Part shown: positions 32,527 through 41,244 of the stretch, in pieces
How positions within the stretch are numbered: the stretch's first letter is position 1
Layout: each line of letters opens with the position of its first letter
NCBI GenBank assembly: GCA_002733685.1
Contig: NVWN01000013.1
Span: 11,744 to 68,939, forward strand
Direction of reading: 5' to 3'
From: Arcobacter sp.
GTDB lineage: Bacteria; Campylobacterota; Campylobacteria; Campylobacterales; Arcobacteraceae
DNA length: 57,196 nt
Translations under genes and position numbers: made by a program
Notes under the pieces: generated by a model
Seen by the model: the letters and a program-made list of their open reading frames with translations, nothing else
Databases searched by the model: none
Told to the model about the DNA's origin: nothing

Positions 32527-33362
32527 TATTTACCTTAATTAGTATTTAGAAAGAATAAATATGATAGTCATTATTCATTTGCACCATTAAACTAAAAAAA
32601 TGCTTAATTACTAATTAAAGGTATAAATCATTTGTATAAAAACATCTTTATAATATGAAAATACTACTTATTTACAAATTTGTAGATAACTAATACAAAT
32701 AACAATTGCATTGCTCTTGTTATCATTAAGTATTGATATTTATTCTTACAACAACTAATGTTAAGTTCTTGAAGAGAACCATTGTAAACAAAATTAGTAT
32801 AACACATATATGTTATATATGTGCAATATTCATATTATATAATATATAACAATTTGACAATATAATCACCAATTTACTTCAAGACACCCTCCCCGTCACA
32901 ATCAAAATTTTGAAAATTCCCAAAAAAAACAAAAATTGAAAAATTAACCTCTAGTACAGAAGGTCACTTTGGCATTTTGAATGAGGTTTTTCAAATAATT
33001 TTGAATTTTGATGATACTGAAGTGTGAAGACACGGGGATTATTGAGATAAAGTGACATATTATATAATATGAATATTGTACTAACTAATTTTATATTCAA
33101 ATATGCGAGAAAAACAGTTCGGACTAAACATAAATTATTTTTGTATTATATAATAATAAAATTAAGTGAAATAATATAATAAACCAAATTAAAGAAAGAA
33201 TCCAGCTTAGAATTGATGTCAAAATAGACAGTTTATTGCTAAACAAATTTAAGGCATCTGCTGGTAATAATACAAAAGTTGCCAAAACTAACAGAAAAAC
33301 ATAGTAATGATTTTTCACCCATTGGGTTTTTTAAAGTTTTTTCACTCAAAACTTTAGAAATT
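32527..33362. other. Gene-poor region with palindromes
   Basis: Contains palindrome CACATATAT-GTT-ATATATGTG near 32801-32823 and the large inverted repeat described separately, and a weak 64-residue hydrophobic frame on the minus strand (33124-33318, two hydrophobic stretches) that I do not call as a gene. I see no other coding sequence. Confidence 0.5.
32821..33081. repeat. Long inverted repeat with 25-base arms
   Basis: GTGCAATATTCATATTATAT (32821-) continues to 32845 and is the inverse of 33057-33081 (one mismatch, G/A). Between the arms partial inverse symmetry continues, e.g. CCCCGTC at 32892-32898 and CACGGGG near 33031, and AATCAAAATTTTG versus AATTTTGAATTTTG. This could be a MITE-like element, replication or segregation site. 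Confidence 0.55.
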
Positions 33363-33611
33363 TCAAGATTTTTTTTGGTTATTTTTTTTCAAAGGGATAA
33401 GTATATGAATATCGCAATTTAATATTTCTGAAATATCATATAAAACATGCAAAGAAATAGTCGTATTTCTTGTGAATATGTTTGAAATGAATCCATCAGT
33501 AAAACCCATTTGAATAGATACTGCAGAAAGATCAGTGTTTTTTTCTACACATAGAATTTTTACTAATTTATGTATATCTGATAGGAGAAGTTTTTGATGT
33601 TTTTTATCCAT
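33363..33611 (-). CDS. Cro/CI-type XRE-family HTH regulator
   Basis: An 82-residue helix-turn-helix protein: LSAVSIQMGFTDGFISNIFTR gives the second and third helix of an HTH_3 domain, followed by TISLHVLYDISEILNCDIHIL, the usual end of the XRE domain. It is a small DNA-binding repressor, probably self-regulating. It lies upstream of the partition region on the minus strand. Confidence 0.75.
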   Translation of the reverse strand: MDKKHQKLLLSDIHKLVKILCVEKNTDLSAVSIQMGFTDGFISNIFTRNTTISLHVLYDISEILNCDIHILIPLKKNNQKKS

Positions 33612-33764
33612 GCTATTCCATATTTTTAAATTTCTAAATTAAAGCAAATTTAAGAAAAAAATGCTAAATCAACCAAAATATAAATCTAAAAACATCTAAT
33701 ATTATTCGTGTCAATATCATCATATATAACTTATAAATCATCAAATACAGAGAAAGGATTAAAA

Positions 33765-33959
33765 GTAAAGTTAGTTTAAAAAGAAGTACTAGTAAAAGCA
33801 GGATATGCAATTAATAATGATCCAAAAGATTTTTTAAACTCACTTGTGGGAAAAGAAGTCTCCATTAAAAACACTTTTGATGAAGATTTTATTTACACTT
33901 GCACTGAAGAACCAGATGTTGCAATATATTCTGTCTTTATTGAGTGTTCTCTTGAGTAA
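33765..33959 (+). pseudogene. Gene fragment, start lost
   Basis: An open plus-strand frame without start codon reads KEVLVKAGYAINNDPKDFLN and ends EDFIYTCTEEPDVAIYSVFI ECSLE before a stop. The codon use is coding-like. A stop precedes it directly, so it is a remnant of a gene I do not recognise; a one-base shift may link it to the preceding 30 bases. Confidence 0.35.
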
Positions 33960-33962
33960 GAA

Positions 33963-34037
33963 ATGACTCAATTGGCAATATCAAAACTATTAGGGATCAC
34001 TAGAAATACAGTTAGAAGCACCACTAAAAAGCGATGA
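33963..34037 (+). CDS. Short HTH-like open frame (24 residues)
   Basis: Starts right after the previous fragment and reads MTQLAISKLLGITRNTVRST then TKKR. This looks like a helix-turn-helix tip, with an unusually short length. It is probably the 5' remnant of a regulator or of an IS21-type transposase (IstA also begins with such an HTH). Existence as a functional gene is doubtful. Confidence 0.3.
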   Translation: MTQLAISKLLGITRNTVRSTTKKR

Positions 34038-34039
34038 AT

Positions 34040-34660
34040 AAAATTAAAAAATGATAGAAGACAAAGGAATAGGACAGTATGTATAAAATAGAAACTACTA
34101 AAGTCTTTATCAAAAAGTGTTACAGCTATTTAGGATTTTTTAAAGATGAACACAAACAAATAATATAATCAAATATTGAATTATTAATGCATTCTCCTTT
34201 TATTTTTTTAAGCTTGACATTTAAAAGATTAATAATAGCAAAAGACAATAGGAATAAAAAATTAGTACATTTTATATAAGTGAGATAATTAATTGATTTT
34301 TCTTTAATCTTTATTTTTTAAAGAAGTTTCGCGCATCTTCCTTCAAAAACTAGTTTGTTTCTACCTTATGTCCCTTCTACATTTTTATCTATAATAATTT
34401 CTTCTTCTGTAATTCAATTTTCATAAAGCACTGTTGATTTTTCATCTCTAAAGTTTACATTAGAACTCTCTGTCTATGTATCCTGACATTTTTAAAATAC
34501 ATTAGTTCAGGTAGCGAAAGTAGAGTTATTATTTACTCTTGGTCTTATAGTTATGCCCTACCCTATTCTCTTTTATTCAGCCAATAAGATAACTTTTAAA
34601 CTCAATTTTATGAATTACTATCATCTTTTTTCTTTCATAATAAACTAATAAATTACTAAT
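34040..34660. other. Long non-coding stretch before parA
   Basis: About 620 bases without a credible gene. Several T-rich and A-rich runs are seen; near 34310-34360 there is TTTTAAAGAAG but no clear terminator. I see nothing else. Confidence 0.5.
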
Positions 34661-34666
34661 AATACA

Positions 34667-34689
34667 AAGTGTTATTCCGAATAACACTT
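34667..34689. promoter_or_regulatory. Perfect palindrome upstream of parA, site 1
   Basis: The 23-base site has 11-base arms AAGTGTTATTC / GAATAACACTT around one central base. The same core TGTTATTCCGAATAACA recurs at site 2. Most likely a ParA/ParB operator or a parS-like centromere. Confidence 0.55.
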
Positions 34690-34710
34690 ATAATTGACAA
34701 TTAAAAATAA

Positions 34711-34730
34711 TTACGATAGAATAATCGTAA
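34711..34730. promoter_or_regulatory. Inverted repeat between the two parA-upstream palindromes
   Basis: TTACGAT AGAATA ATCGTAA: 7-base arms and a 6-base spacer. It lies between the two repeated palindromes and may be part of the same regulatory array. Confidence 0.4.
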
Positions 34731-34743
34731 ATATGCTGTTAAG

Positions 34744-34760
34744 TGTTATTCCGAATAACA
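34744..34760. promoter_or_regulatory. Perfect palindrome upstream of parA, site 2
   Basis: TGTTATTCCGAATAACA, 23 bases before the parA ATG, repeats the core of site 1. Position just before the start suggests autoregulation by ParA or ParB. Confidence 0.55.
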
Positions 34761-34783
34761 GTAAATAAAAAATAGGTTGAAAA

Positions 34784-36040
34784 ATGGTAAAATTTGAGAA
34801 CAAAAAACCCACTAATGTGGAGATTGGTAAGAGAATTGATAAAAAAGAAAGTACAATAAGAGCTTTTAAAAAAAATCATCCCGAAAAAATTGAACAATTA
34901 GAACTTGAACATAAAGAGGCAACCTACCCATTTTTAAATATAAAAGAATATTTACAGGCAATAAACTTAGATGAGCCACTTAGTGAAAAAGACTTGCTAA
35001 ATGAAATTATTACATTAAGTCAAAGGATTGAAAAGAAGGAATTACCAGGAACTATTTATATAGATGGGAATAAATTTAAACATATATTTATTCCAGCAAT
35101 TATAGATAGACTTGAAGGAATAAAAGATTTTATGAATGACATAAAAATTCAATTACCAATAACAATTAGTATTGGAAATCACAAGGGAGGCGCAATTAAA
35201 ACCACAAATACAACAAATATTGCTGCTTCCCTAGCCTACTTTGGATACAAAGTTTTAATTGTAGATTTTGATCCACAAGGTAACGCAAGTGGAAGTTTTG
35301 GTATTTATGAAGGAGATTACAAATATACAATAGTTGATCTATTAACAATGAGTGCTGATAAAGATATTGAACATAAAGTAAAGGAATCAGTAATTAACAT
35401 AAACATGGATAATACATTTGAGAATGGGATTACTGGTAAACTAGATATTTTAGCAAATAATGCAACAATGAGTGAGCAAGTTGAAGATTTACCAAGCATG
35501 ACAAGACATATAGGTACGATTGAAAATACATTAGATAGAGTACTTAGTTATATAAAAAATGATTATGACTTTATACTAATTGATTTACCTCCTCGAACAG
35601 ATGTAATTTTAAGAACCTCTATGATTGCAAGCGATTATTTCCTTGTATCCTTGAATACTCAACCATTTGCAAAAATGGGGATGCCTAATATTTTAAATCC
35701 AATTAATAAATATAAGCATGTGTACAAACAAGAAAAAAATAAAGATTTTATTATACTTGGAGGAATAGTCGCTTGTCATGAAAGTGGAGTAAGTATTCAA
35801 GATGCGAATTATAATCAAATGAAAGAAGATATATTAACTTGTACAGATAATAAAACATCACTGTTTGATACATATATACCCAAAGCATCAGTTATTCCAG
35901 AATCTCAGCAAGGAGATGGTGCAGTTATCTTCAATTCACCTACAAGTAAAATTACAAGAAAGTATTTTGATTTAACGCTTGAAATTCTAGAGAGGTTAGC
36001 TATTGAAAAAGATATGGAAAACAATAAAGGATTAAACTAA
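34784..36040 (+). CDS. parA: ParA-type plasmid partition ATPase with unusual P-loop
   Basis: A 418-residue type Ia ParA. The N-terminal part (1-60) looks like a helix-turn-helix used for autoregulation (VEIGKRIDKKESTIRAF). The ATPase domain begins near 125. The deviant Walker A reads NHKGGAIKTTNTTN (about 132-145): the signature Lys is present but the usual Gly before the catalytic Lys is Ile (Ile138), which is uncommon. Motif A' DFDPQGNASGS and motif B FILIDLPPRTD are intact. It moves plasmid copies to daughter cells on ParB-bound parS. Its stop overlaps the parB start by one base. Confidence 0.85.
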   Translation: MVKFENKKPTNVEIGKRIDKKESTIRAFKKNHPEKIEQLELEHKEATYPFLNIKEYLQAINLDEPLSEKDLLNEIITLSQRIEKKELPGTIYIDGNKFKHIFIPAIIDRLEGIKDFMNDIKIQLPITISIGNHKGGAIKTTNTTNIAASLAYFGYKVLIVDFDPQGNASGSFGIYEGDYKYTIVDLLTMSADKDIEHKVKESVININMDNTFENGITGKLDILANNATMSEQVEDLPSMTRHIGTIENTLDRVLSYIKNDYDFILIDLPPRTDVILRTSMIASDYFLVSLNTQPFAKMGMPNILNPINKYKHVYKQEKNKDFIILGGIVACHESGVSIQDANYNQMKEDILTCTDNKTSLFDTYIPKASVIPESQQGDGAVIFNSPTSKITRKYFDLTLEILERLAIEKDMENNKGLN

Positions 36041-37083
36041 TGGAAAATAATTATTCAATAAAAGAATTTATTAAATTAGATGATTTAACGCAAAAGAATT
36101 ATGTAATTAATTTTGAAAAAGAGGAGCAACGTGTATTTCTAATTGATTTGAAGAAGAAAGACATGCGTTTATCTCTTCAATTATCATCATTTATACAATC
36201 TTCTAAAAATATGGATAATACTGAATCTGTAAATAAAATCATAACAATACTAGAAACAAATATTTCAGTATTAATTGATATTATCAAACCAAATCCTAAT
36301 CAACCAAGAAAAATTATTACAGAACCTGAAATTACTGAAAAAGTAAAGTCCATAGAGAATAGGGGGCTTATAACGCCAATAACTGTCTATAAAGACGAAA
36401 AAGGCGAATACATACTCATTAGTGGGCAACTAAGATTAAAAGCTTATTTTAGACTACATGAAAAAGAAAAATTAGATGGAGTAGTCGAAAAGGATTATAA
36501 ATATCAGAAAATACCTGTATATATTAAAGAAGCTGTTAAATATTCAAAATCTGATTTTGAATATGATGGATTAATAGAAAATATTATTAGAACAGAATTA
36601 CATGTTGTAGATGCAGCAATATCAATTAAAAATGTCTTTGAAAATCAAGATAAAAGTTTGAATGAGTTCTCGCAGTTATTAGGAAAATCGTCCTTTTATG
36701 TATCCTCATACATTAAAATTGCAGAGGCTGGAGAAAGCTTTTTATCGTTCATTAGAGAAAAAGATATTCAAGCTCCAACTATTATATATTTAATAATACG
36801 CCTTGATAAAACACTAGACGAAAAAAAAGCACTAATTGAGCAATATATAGCTGGGGATATTAAAAAGAGTGATTTAATTAAGATTAAATCAATTGATTCT
36901 AGTACAAAGGAGAACAAAGCAAATGTACAAGAGAAAGTATCTTTGTTTGATAATGTATTTTCTTTTAAAAAAATATTTACAAAAAAGAAATACAATTCGT
37001 TGGATAAGAAAGATAAATTAGTGGTTGATAATAAACTAAACGAAATAGTTGAACTTCAAAAAGAAATTAATAGAATTATATAA
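36040..37083 (+). CDS. parB: ParB-type plasmid partition protein
   Basis: A 347-residue protein. A ParB/Srx-like nuclease fold lies at about 85-190: IKPNPNQPRKI, ENRGLITPITVYKDEKGEYI, LISGQLRLKAYFRL, and LIENIIRTELHVVDAAISIK. A KorB-type HTH follows (FSQLLGKSSFYVSSYIKIAE, 210-230). The C-terminus is charged and probably dimerises. It binds parS and stimulates ParA. The N-terminal 80 residues are variable. Translation is coupled to parA (overlapping TAATG). Confidence 0.85.
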   Translation: MENNYSIKEFIKLDDLTQKNYVINFEKEEQRVFLIDLKKKDMRLSLQLSSFIQSSKNMDNTESVNKIITILETNISVLIDIIKPNPNQPRKIITEPEITEKVKSIENRGLITPITVYKDEKGEYILISGQLRLKAYFRLHEKEKLDGVVEKDYKYQKIPVYIKEAVKYSKSDFEYDGLIENIIRTELHVVDAAISIKNVFENQDKSLNEFSQLLGKSSFYVSSYIKIAEAGESFLSFIREKDIQAPTIIYLIIRLDKTLDEKKALIEQYIAGDIKKSDLIKIKSIDSSTKENKANVQEKVSLFDNVFSFKKIFTKKKYNSLDKKDKLVVDNKLNEIVELQKEINRII

Positions 37084-37486
37084 ATACTACTATTAAAAAT
37101 TAAAGTAGGGTAGGGAAGTACCTATAGTTTTGATATTTTAACAGATGTCATTATTATATTTTTAGGTATAGACGAAAATAATTACTCCTGAAAAATAGTA
37201 AAATATACAGGTAGTTTAATCTATTAATTGAGATTTGCCATGAACTAACTATTTCTCATAAGAGTAATAGTTAGTAAATTTAAAGAAGTTCTCGTTTTAG
37301 TAATAGTAAGGCAGTTACATTATATTTAGTGCAGCTTTTAGTCACATCAAGTTAGTATATTCTTTATTTTTACTCTCTTTATTCTAAATCAGTTCTAAAA
37401 TTCTCTAAATATTTCACCATAATTCGCATTTTAGTAATATTTAAAATTTAATATTACCAATTTTAGAAATAAATCATTAATACTTC

Positions 37487-37530
37487 TCATTCTAGTAATA
37501 TTAATGATTTAAAATTACTAGAATGAGAAG
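37487..37530. repeat. Inverted iteron pair with 17-base arms
   Basis: CTTCTCATTCTAGTAAT and ATTACTAGAATGAGAAG, 10 bases apart, end directly against the DnaA box at 37531. Confidence 0.8.
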
Positions 37531-37539
37531 TTATCCACA
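37531..37539 (+). promoter_or_regulatory. DnaA box
   Basis: TTATCCACA is the strict consensus DnaA box (TTATNCACA). It lies inside the iteron cluster, so host DnaA probably helps Rep open the origin. Confidence 0.75.
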
Positions 37540-37618
37540 GGTTGCTATTCTGATAATATCTATGTAATAAAACTCATATTACCTTCTATGCTCCAAAGTT
37601 AGCGTATTCAAGTATAAT

Positions 37619-37670
37619 TTATTCTCATTATGGTAATAATTGGAAACTACTATTACCATAATGAGAATAA
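37619..37670. repeat. Inverted iteron pair with 20-base perfect arms
   Basis: TTATTCTCATTATGGTAATA and TATTACCATAATGAGAATAA are exact inverses with a 12-base spacer; each arm contains an iteron. Confidence 0.8.
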
Positions 37671-37761
37671 ATACATTTTATCAATTCTCATTGAAATAAT
37701 CCGTAGCTTTATATCTCGAAAAGACTGATATTCGCATAAGCACTGATAATATCAGTTAAAT

Positions 37762-37813
37762 AGTTCTCTTATTGGTAATAATAGTTTTTAATTATTACCA
37801 ATAGGAGAACTAT
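37762..37813. repeat. Inverted iteron pair, near-perfect
   Basis: AGTTCTCTTATTGGTAATAAT and ATTATTACCAATAGGAGAACT face each other across about 7 bases, with one asymmetric base. Iteron inverse pairs of this type regulate initiator dosage (handcuffing or autoregulation). Confidence 0.7.
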
Positions 37814-37934
37814 TGAGTATATCCATTCTAAAAAGTATTATTAATTAGTAGAATACTCAAAAGAATAGTCTTAGAGCTAGTATTGGCTATCAATTGAGAA
37901 TTTAAAGTTGATTAAAGAAGCTATTCTTCTCAAA

Positions 37935-38025
37935 TAGGTAATATTAAGGTCTTATTTCTCAAATAGGTAATATTTAAACGAATATTTCTCATACAAGTAA
38001 TTGTAAATCTCAAATTAGTAATAGT
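37935..38025. repeat. Direct iterons before the initiator gene
   Basis: Four direct copies read TTCTCAAATAGGTAATATTA, TTCTCAAATAGGTAATATTT, TTCTCATACAAGTAATTGTA and a shortened TCTCAAATTAGTAATAG. Spacing of about 20-25 bases gives helical phasing typical of Rep-binding iterons. Confidence 0.75.
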
Positions 38026-38101
38026 TTACTTAGTGTGAAGCCCTTCAAATACTTAGGCAGGTTAGTAAGTAATAAATAGATTAATAAATAATATATATAT
38101 A

Positions 38102-38230
38102 AAGTAGAAATGATTCTTTCTACTTAATTATTTAGAATCTCTAAAAAGTAATACTTATCTAAATAATACTTTTAAGAGAAACTTAATGATAAAGATATTA
38201 TCATAATTAAAATAAACATTAAGAGTAAAT
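38102..38230. promoter_or_regulatory. Leader of the replication operon with hairpins
   Basis: AAGTAGAAA-TGATTC-TTTCTACTT (38102-38125) and CTCTAAAAAGTA / TACTTTTAAGAG (near 38141-38176) form hairpins, and ATGATAA-AGATA-TTATCAT follows (38188-38206). They may be Rep operators for autoregulation; a terminator role is also possible. Confidence 0.4.
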
Positions 38231-39175
38231 ATGCAAAAAAAAAATCATTTACATAATAAATATGTAATTCAAAAAAATGAGTTACTATATGGAGATACCT
38301 CACTATTTACAATTGATGATTTAAAAATATTTAGACTTGTAATATCAAAAGTAAATTCACAGAATTTACTTTTTGAAGATTTTTATGAAATAACTAATGA
38401 TGAACTAAAAGACTTAAAATTAAAAGAAAGTCATCTCTATCAAAACACATTAACTTCTTTAAAAAAACTTGCAAATATATATGTCCCCTTAGAAGTTAAA
38501 GGAGAAGATGGGAAAGTAACTAGTATTAAAGAAGTTGGGTTAATACAAAATAATTTTGAATTTAAAAAATATTCTAGAAAATTCTATGTATCATTTCATA
38601 AAGATTTAAAAAAATATCTCTTGCAAATAAAAGGTGGGTTTACAAAATATCCAATTATTGAAATTACAGATTTAGACTTTAAATATTCATTAAAACTATA
38701 TGAATATTTAAGATCAACAAATTTAACAGTAATGAAAGTTGGAATAGAGAAACTTAAAAAAAGATTAGATGTTAAATCAGCATCCTATTCAGTTTACGGA
38801 AACTTTAACAACAAAATTTTGAAAGCTGCTATTAATCAAATTAACAACAGTAAAACTTGTAATATGCATGTTGAATGTGAACCTATAAAAGATGGTAGAA
38901 AGATAATTCAAGTTCAATTCAGAATTACAAGAAATGGTGTACTTACAGGTTTTAAAAAGAAAGAAAATACTTATAATTTAGATTTAATTAAACTTCAAAA
39001 ATATGAGAATAAAATAATTGTTATGGAAGATCAAAGTTATATTATTAATGAAGTTAACATAGATACTATTTCAATTACAATTGCTAATAAAGAAAATAAG
39101 AATGATGTAATGGAGAAAAAATTTGGTAGCATTGACGATATGGAAAAAGAATTAAAAAGTTTAAATTATGAATAG
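38231..39175 (+). CDS. Rep_3-family plasmid replication initiator
   Basis: A 314-residue protein with two winged-helix domains typical of RepE/RepA/Pi-type initiators. WH1 (about 10-140) starts KYVIQKNELLYGDTSLFTID and contains LKESHLYQNTLTSLKKLA. WH2 (about 150-235) has FSYSLKLYEYLRS-like helix (here FKYSLKLYEYLRSTNLT) and IEKLKKRLDVKSASYSVYGN. It binds the iterons directly upstream and opens the origin. The gene overlaps the helicase gene by 8 bases, so both are coupled. Confidence 0.85.
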   Translation: MQKKNHLHNKYVIQKNELLYGDTSLFTIDDLKIFRLVISKVNSQNLLFEDFYEITNDELKDLKLKESHLYQNTLTSLKKLANIYVPLEVKGEDGKVTSIKEVGLIQNNFEFKKYSRKFYVSFHKDLKKYLLQIKGGFTKYPIIEITDLDFKYSLKLYEYLRSTNLTVMKVGIEKLKKRLDVKSASYSVYGNFNNKILKAAINQINNSKTCNMHVECEPIKDGRKIIQVQFRITRNGVLTGFKKKENTYNLDLIKLQKYENKIIVMEDQSYIINEVNIDTISITIANKENKNDVMEKKFGSIDDMEKELKSLNYE

Positions 39176-40472
39176 TAATGTTGATTTAGCTATCGAACAA
39201 TCATTATTATCTTCAATCATATTTGATAATAACCTAATGGATGATTTACTTCAAATAATATCAAATGAAGATTTTTATATACCCCAACATAATAAAATTT
39301 TTAAAGTTATGACCGAGCTTTATTATAGAGATGAACCCATTGATGAAGATTTTTTAAGAAAAAGATTATCTTCAGATGAAGTAACTGATATAACTATATT
39401 AGATATTCTTTCAAAAACCCCAATAACTAATCCTAATATATATGCAAAAGAACTAAAAGAAAGTTCAATCAGTAGAAAACTTTATTCATTCTCAAATGAT
39501 ATAAAAAAAATAATAGAAGAAGATAAGAGTATTGAAGAAAAAACTGAAGAAATCGAAAACATGTTATTTGAAATAACATTTGAAAAAGATGGGAATAATA
39601 AAACTTTACTAGAATCTAATGATGTAGTTAATGATGTATTAAAGAAGATAGAAGAAGCTAAAGACAATAATGGTCCCATAGGTCAAAAAACTGATATTAT
39701 TGCCTTAGATTCAATATATGGAGCCATACAAGCTGGATTAATTATAATTGCAGCAAGAACATCTGCAGGAAAAACAGCTTTTCTTACTACATTGGTTACA
39801 AATTTTATAAAAAAACAAAATAGGTCGTTAGTCGTTACATTGGAAATGTCTAGTAATCAAATCATGGAAAGAATATTAGCAGCTCTTTCTGGAGAAACAT
39901 TAGACAATATACAATATGGGAAAATTCAGAATTTAGAAAAATTTGAAGAAGCTTGTAGGGTAATAAAGAATAGCCATATTATATTCGATGAAAAGACAAG
40001 ACCTACAATGAAACAACTTTCAAAAAGAATTAGAAAGGTACTTAGTAAGAACACGGATATTAAAGATGTTTTTATTGATCACTCAGATCATATTAAAATT
40101 AATCCAAACAACAGAATAGATGTAGAAATTGGTGAAATTACAAAGGAATGTAAGGCTATATCACGGGAATTTGAAGTTAGAGTATATCTGTTGCATCAAT
40201 TAAATAGAGAATTGGAAAAAAGAACCGATAAACGTCCTGTACTGTCTGATTTAAAAAATAGTGGGAACGTAGAACAAGATGCAGATTTAATATTGTTTCT
40301 ACATAATGATTATTATCATAATTCAAACAATTCTGATATTCCTGATGAAATAAATGCTGAAATTAAAGTTGGTAAAAATAGAATAGGTAATGTTGGAATT
40401 GCAAAAGTTAGATTTGATAGAACTCGAAGTTATTTCAAAGATGCTGAAGTAGGGGTTTGGAAAAAGAAGTAA
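39168..40472 (+). CDS. dnaB: Plasmid-encoded DnaB-like replicative helicase
   Basis: A 434-residue DnaB-family helicase. N-terminal domain (1-100) reads LAIEQSLLSSIIFDNNLMDD. The RecA-like motor has Walker A AARTSAGKTAFLTTL (usual ARPSMGKTAF), a Walker B in DVFIDHSDHI, H4-type HQLNRELEKRTDKRPVLSDLKNSG and a glutamine/Asp-rich QDADLILFLHND. All key motifs are present, so it is probably active and loaded by the Rep protein. It is shorter than chromosomal DnaB in some species (about 450-490) but complete. Confidence 0.85.
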   Translation: MNSNVDLAIEQSLLSSIIFDNNLMDDLLQIISNEDFYIPQHNKIFKVMTELYYRDEPIDEDFLRKRLSSDEVTDITILDILSKTPITNPNIYAKELKESSISRKLYSFSNDIKKIIEEDKSIEEKTEEIENMLFEITFEKDGNNKTLLESNDVVNDVLKKIEEAKDNNGPIGQKTDIIALDSIYGAIQAGLIIIAARTSAGKTAFLTTLVTNFIKKQNRSLVVTLEMSSNQIMERILAALSGETLDNIQYGKIQNLEKFEEACRVIKNSHIIFDEKTRPTMKQLSKRIRKVLSKNTDIKDVFIDHSDHIKINPNNRIDVEIGEITKECKAISREFEVRVYLLHQLNRELEKRTDKRPVLSDLKNSGNVEQDADLILFLHNDYYHNSNNSDIPDEINAEIKVGKNRIGNVGIAKVRFDRTRSYFKDAEVGVWKKK

Positions 40473-40537
40473 TCACTAAAATAACTTCTTCAATTTATAT
40501 AGGTAGAATTAGCCATTACTCATTCTAGTGGTAACGT

Positions 40538-40815
40538 AAATTCACTAAAGAATTTAAAGAATGCCCCTTTCGGTGTAACTGTAGAGGTAATAATCAATAA
40601 TAATGAAAGTGTTGTGAATGTAGCACAAGATTTAGACATAAATGAGAAGTCATTGTATAATTGGTTAGAGCTTATAAGAAAGCACATAATATCCCAATTA
40701 AAAGTAGAAATATAAGCGCTTTGGTCGTGAATTATAGATAGTCAAAGTAGAATGTGATATATTAAAAAAAGCAATCGCAACCAAGTGCATTTTCTCTCTT
40801 TGCTCACGGCAATTC
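40538..40815 (+). pseudogene. IS3-family OrfA remnant
   Basis: Two coding-like pieces remain: SVVNVAQDLDINEKSLYNWL, the HTH of IS3 OrfA (usually SLGINEKTLYNW), and after a break VECDILKKAIA, the leucine-zipper end (usually ERDILKKATAFFA). Stops and shifts separate them. It is a decayed IS3-type element without OrfB here. Confidence 0.55.
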
Positions 40816-40819
40816 TAAA

Positions 40820-41079
40820 CAATGTTAAAAGAAGTACTAACTTCAGATTGAGGTTATGAAAAAAACCAAATCTTAGAAAACTCAACTGAATTTTATGATA
40901 TGTGGGGGGAATAAATACCCAGAAGCTAATCTATACAACAAATCCAATAGAATCACTAAATTCAACCATCAAAAGGATCTTTCCCCTCAACTATGTATAT
41001 TTTTCAGCGAAATTATGGAAAAATATACATAGTAGTTAGAATATAATTGGTGGGTTTACACAGTTGAGTTTACACTCTT
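40820..41079 (+). mobile_element. IS256-family remnant, copy 2
   Basis: A drastically deleted copy of the element at 4525-5716, in the plus orientation. It keeps a piece of the N-terminus (MLKEVLTSD, then GYEKN), the segment coding TTNPIESLNSTI in a shifted frame, and the 3' end with TTGGTGGGTTTACACAGTTG and the terminal ..TTTACACTC. About 150 bases between ACCATCAAAAGG and the C-terminal part are missing. Confidence 0.75.
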
Positions 41080-41244
41080 TTTTATGTGTGTTATTTATGC
41101 TACTTTCATGTTTGGGTTAAAATATTAATATCACTAATTATTAATATTTTAGTATTGTATTTACGTTATTCTAACTTACACGATTTTTAGAACTTAGCTA
41201 TACTAAGAAGTAAATTTCTTAAATAGAATATAAGGCTAATATTA

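Larger units (their letters stand above)
37084..38030. other. Iteron-type plasmid origin (oriV)
   Basis: A 950-base non-coding region packed with repeats. Direct repeats on the pattern TTCTCAnnnnnGTAATA occur about ten times (near 37255, 37300, 37430, 37487, 37621, 37763, 37937, 37957, 37988 and 38011). Several form long inverted pairs: 17-base arms at 37487-37530, 20-base arms at 37619-37670, and about 23-base arms at 37762-37813. A DnaA box TTATCCACA lies at 37531-37539. Iterons next to a Rep_3 initiator, plus a DnaA box, mark the replication origin; long AT-rich stretches could be the unwinding element. Confidence 0.8.

Noticed and set aside
33124-33318. 64-residue hydrophobic frame on the minus strand
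   Set aside because: No clear ribosome site, no family resemblance; hydrophobic frames are common by chance in AT-rich DNA. Left as part of the gene-poor region.
37084-38030. CRISPR array from the repeated TTCTCA...GTAATA units
   Set aside because: Spacing is irregular, units are partly inverted, there is no cas gene, and they lie beside a Rep_3 initiator, so they are iterons.
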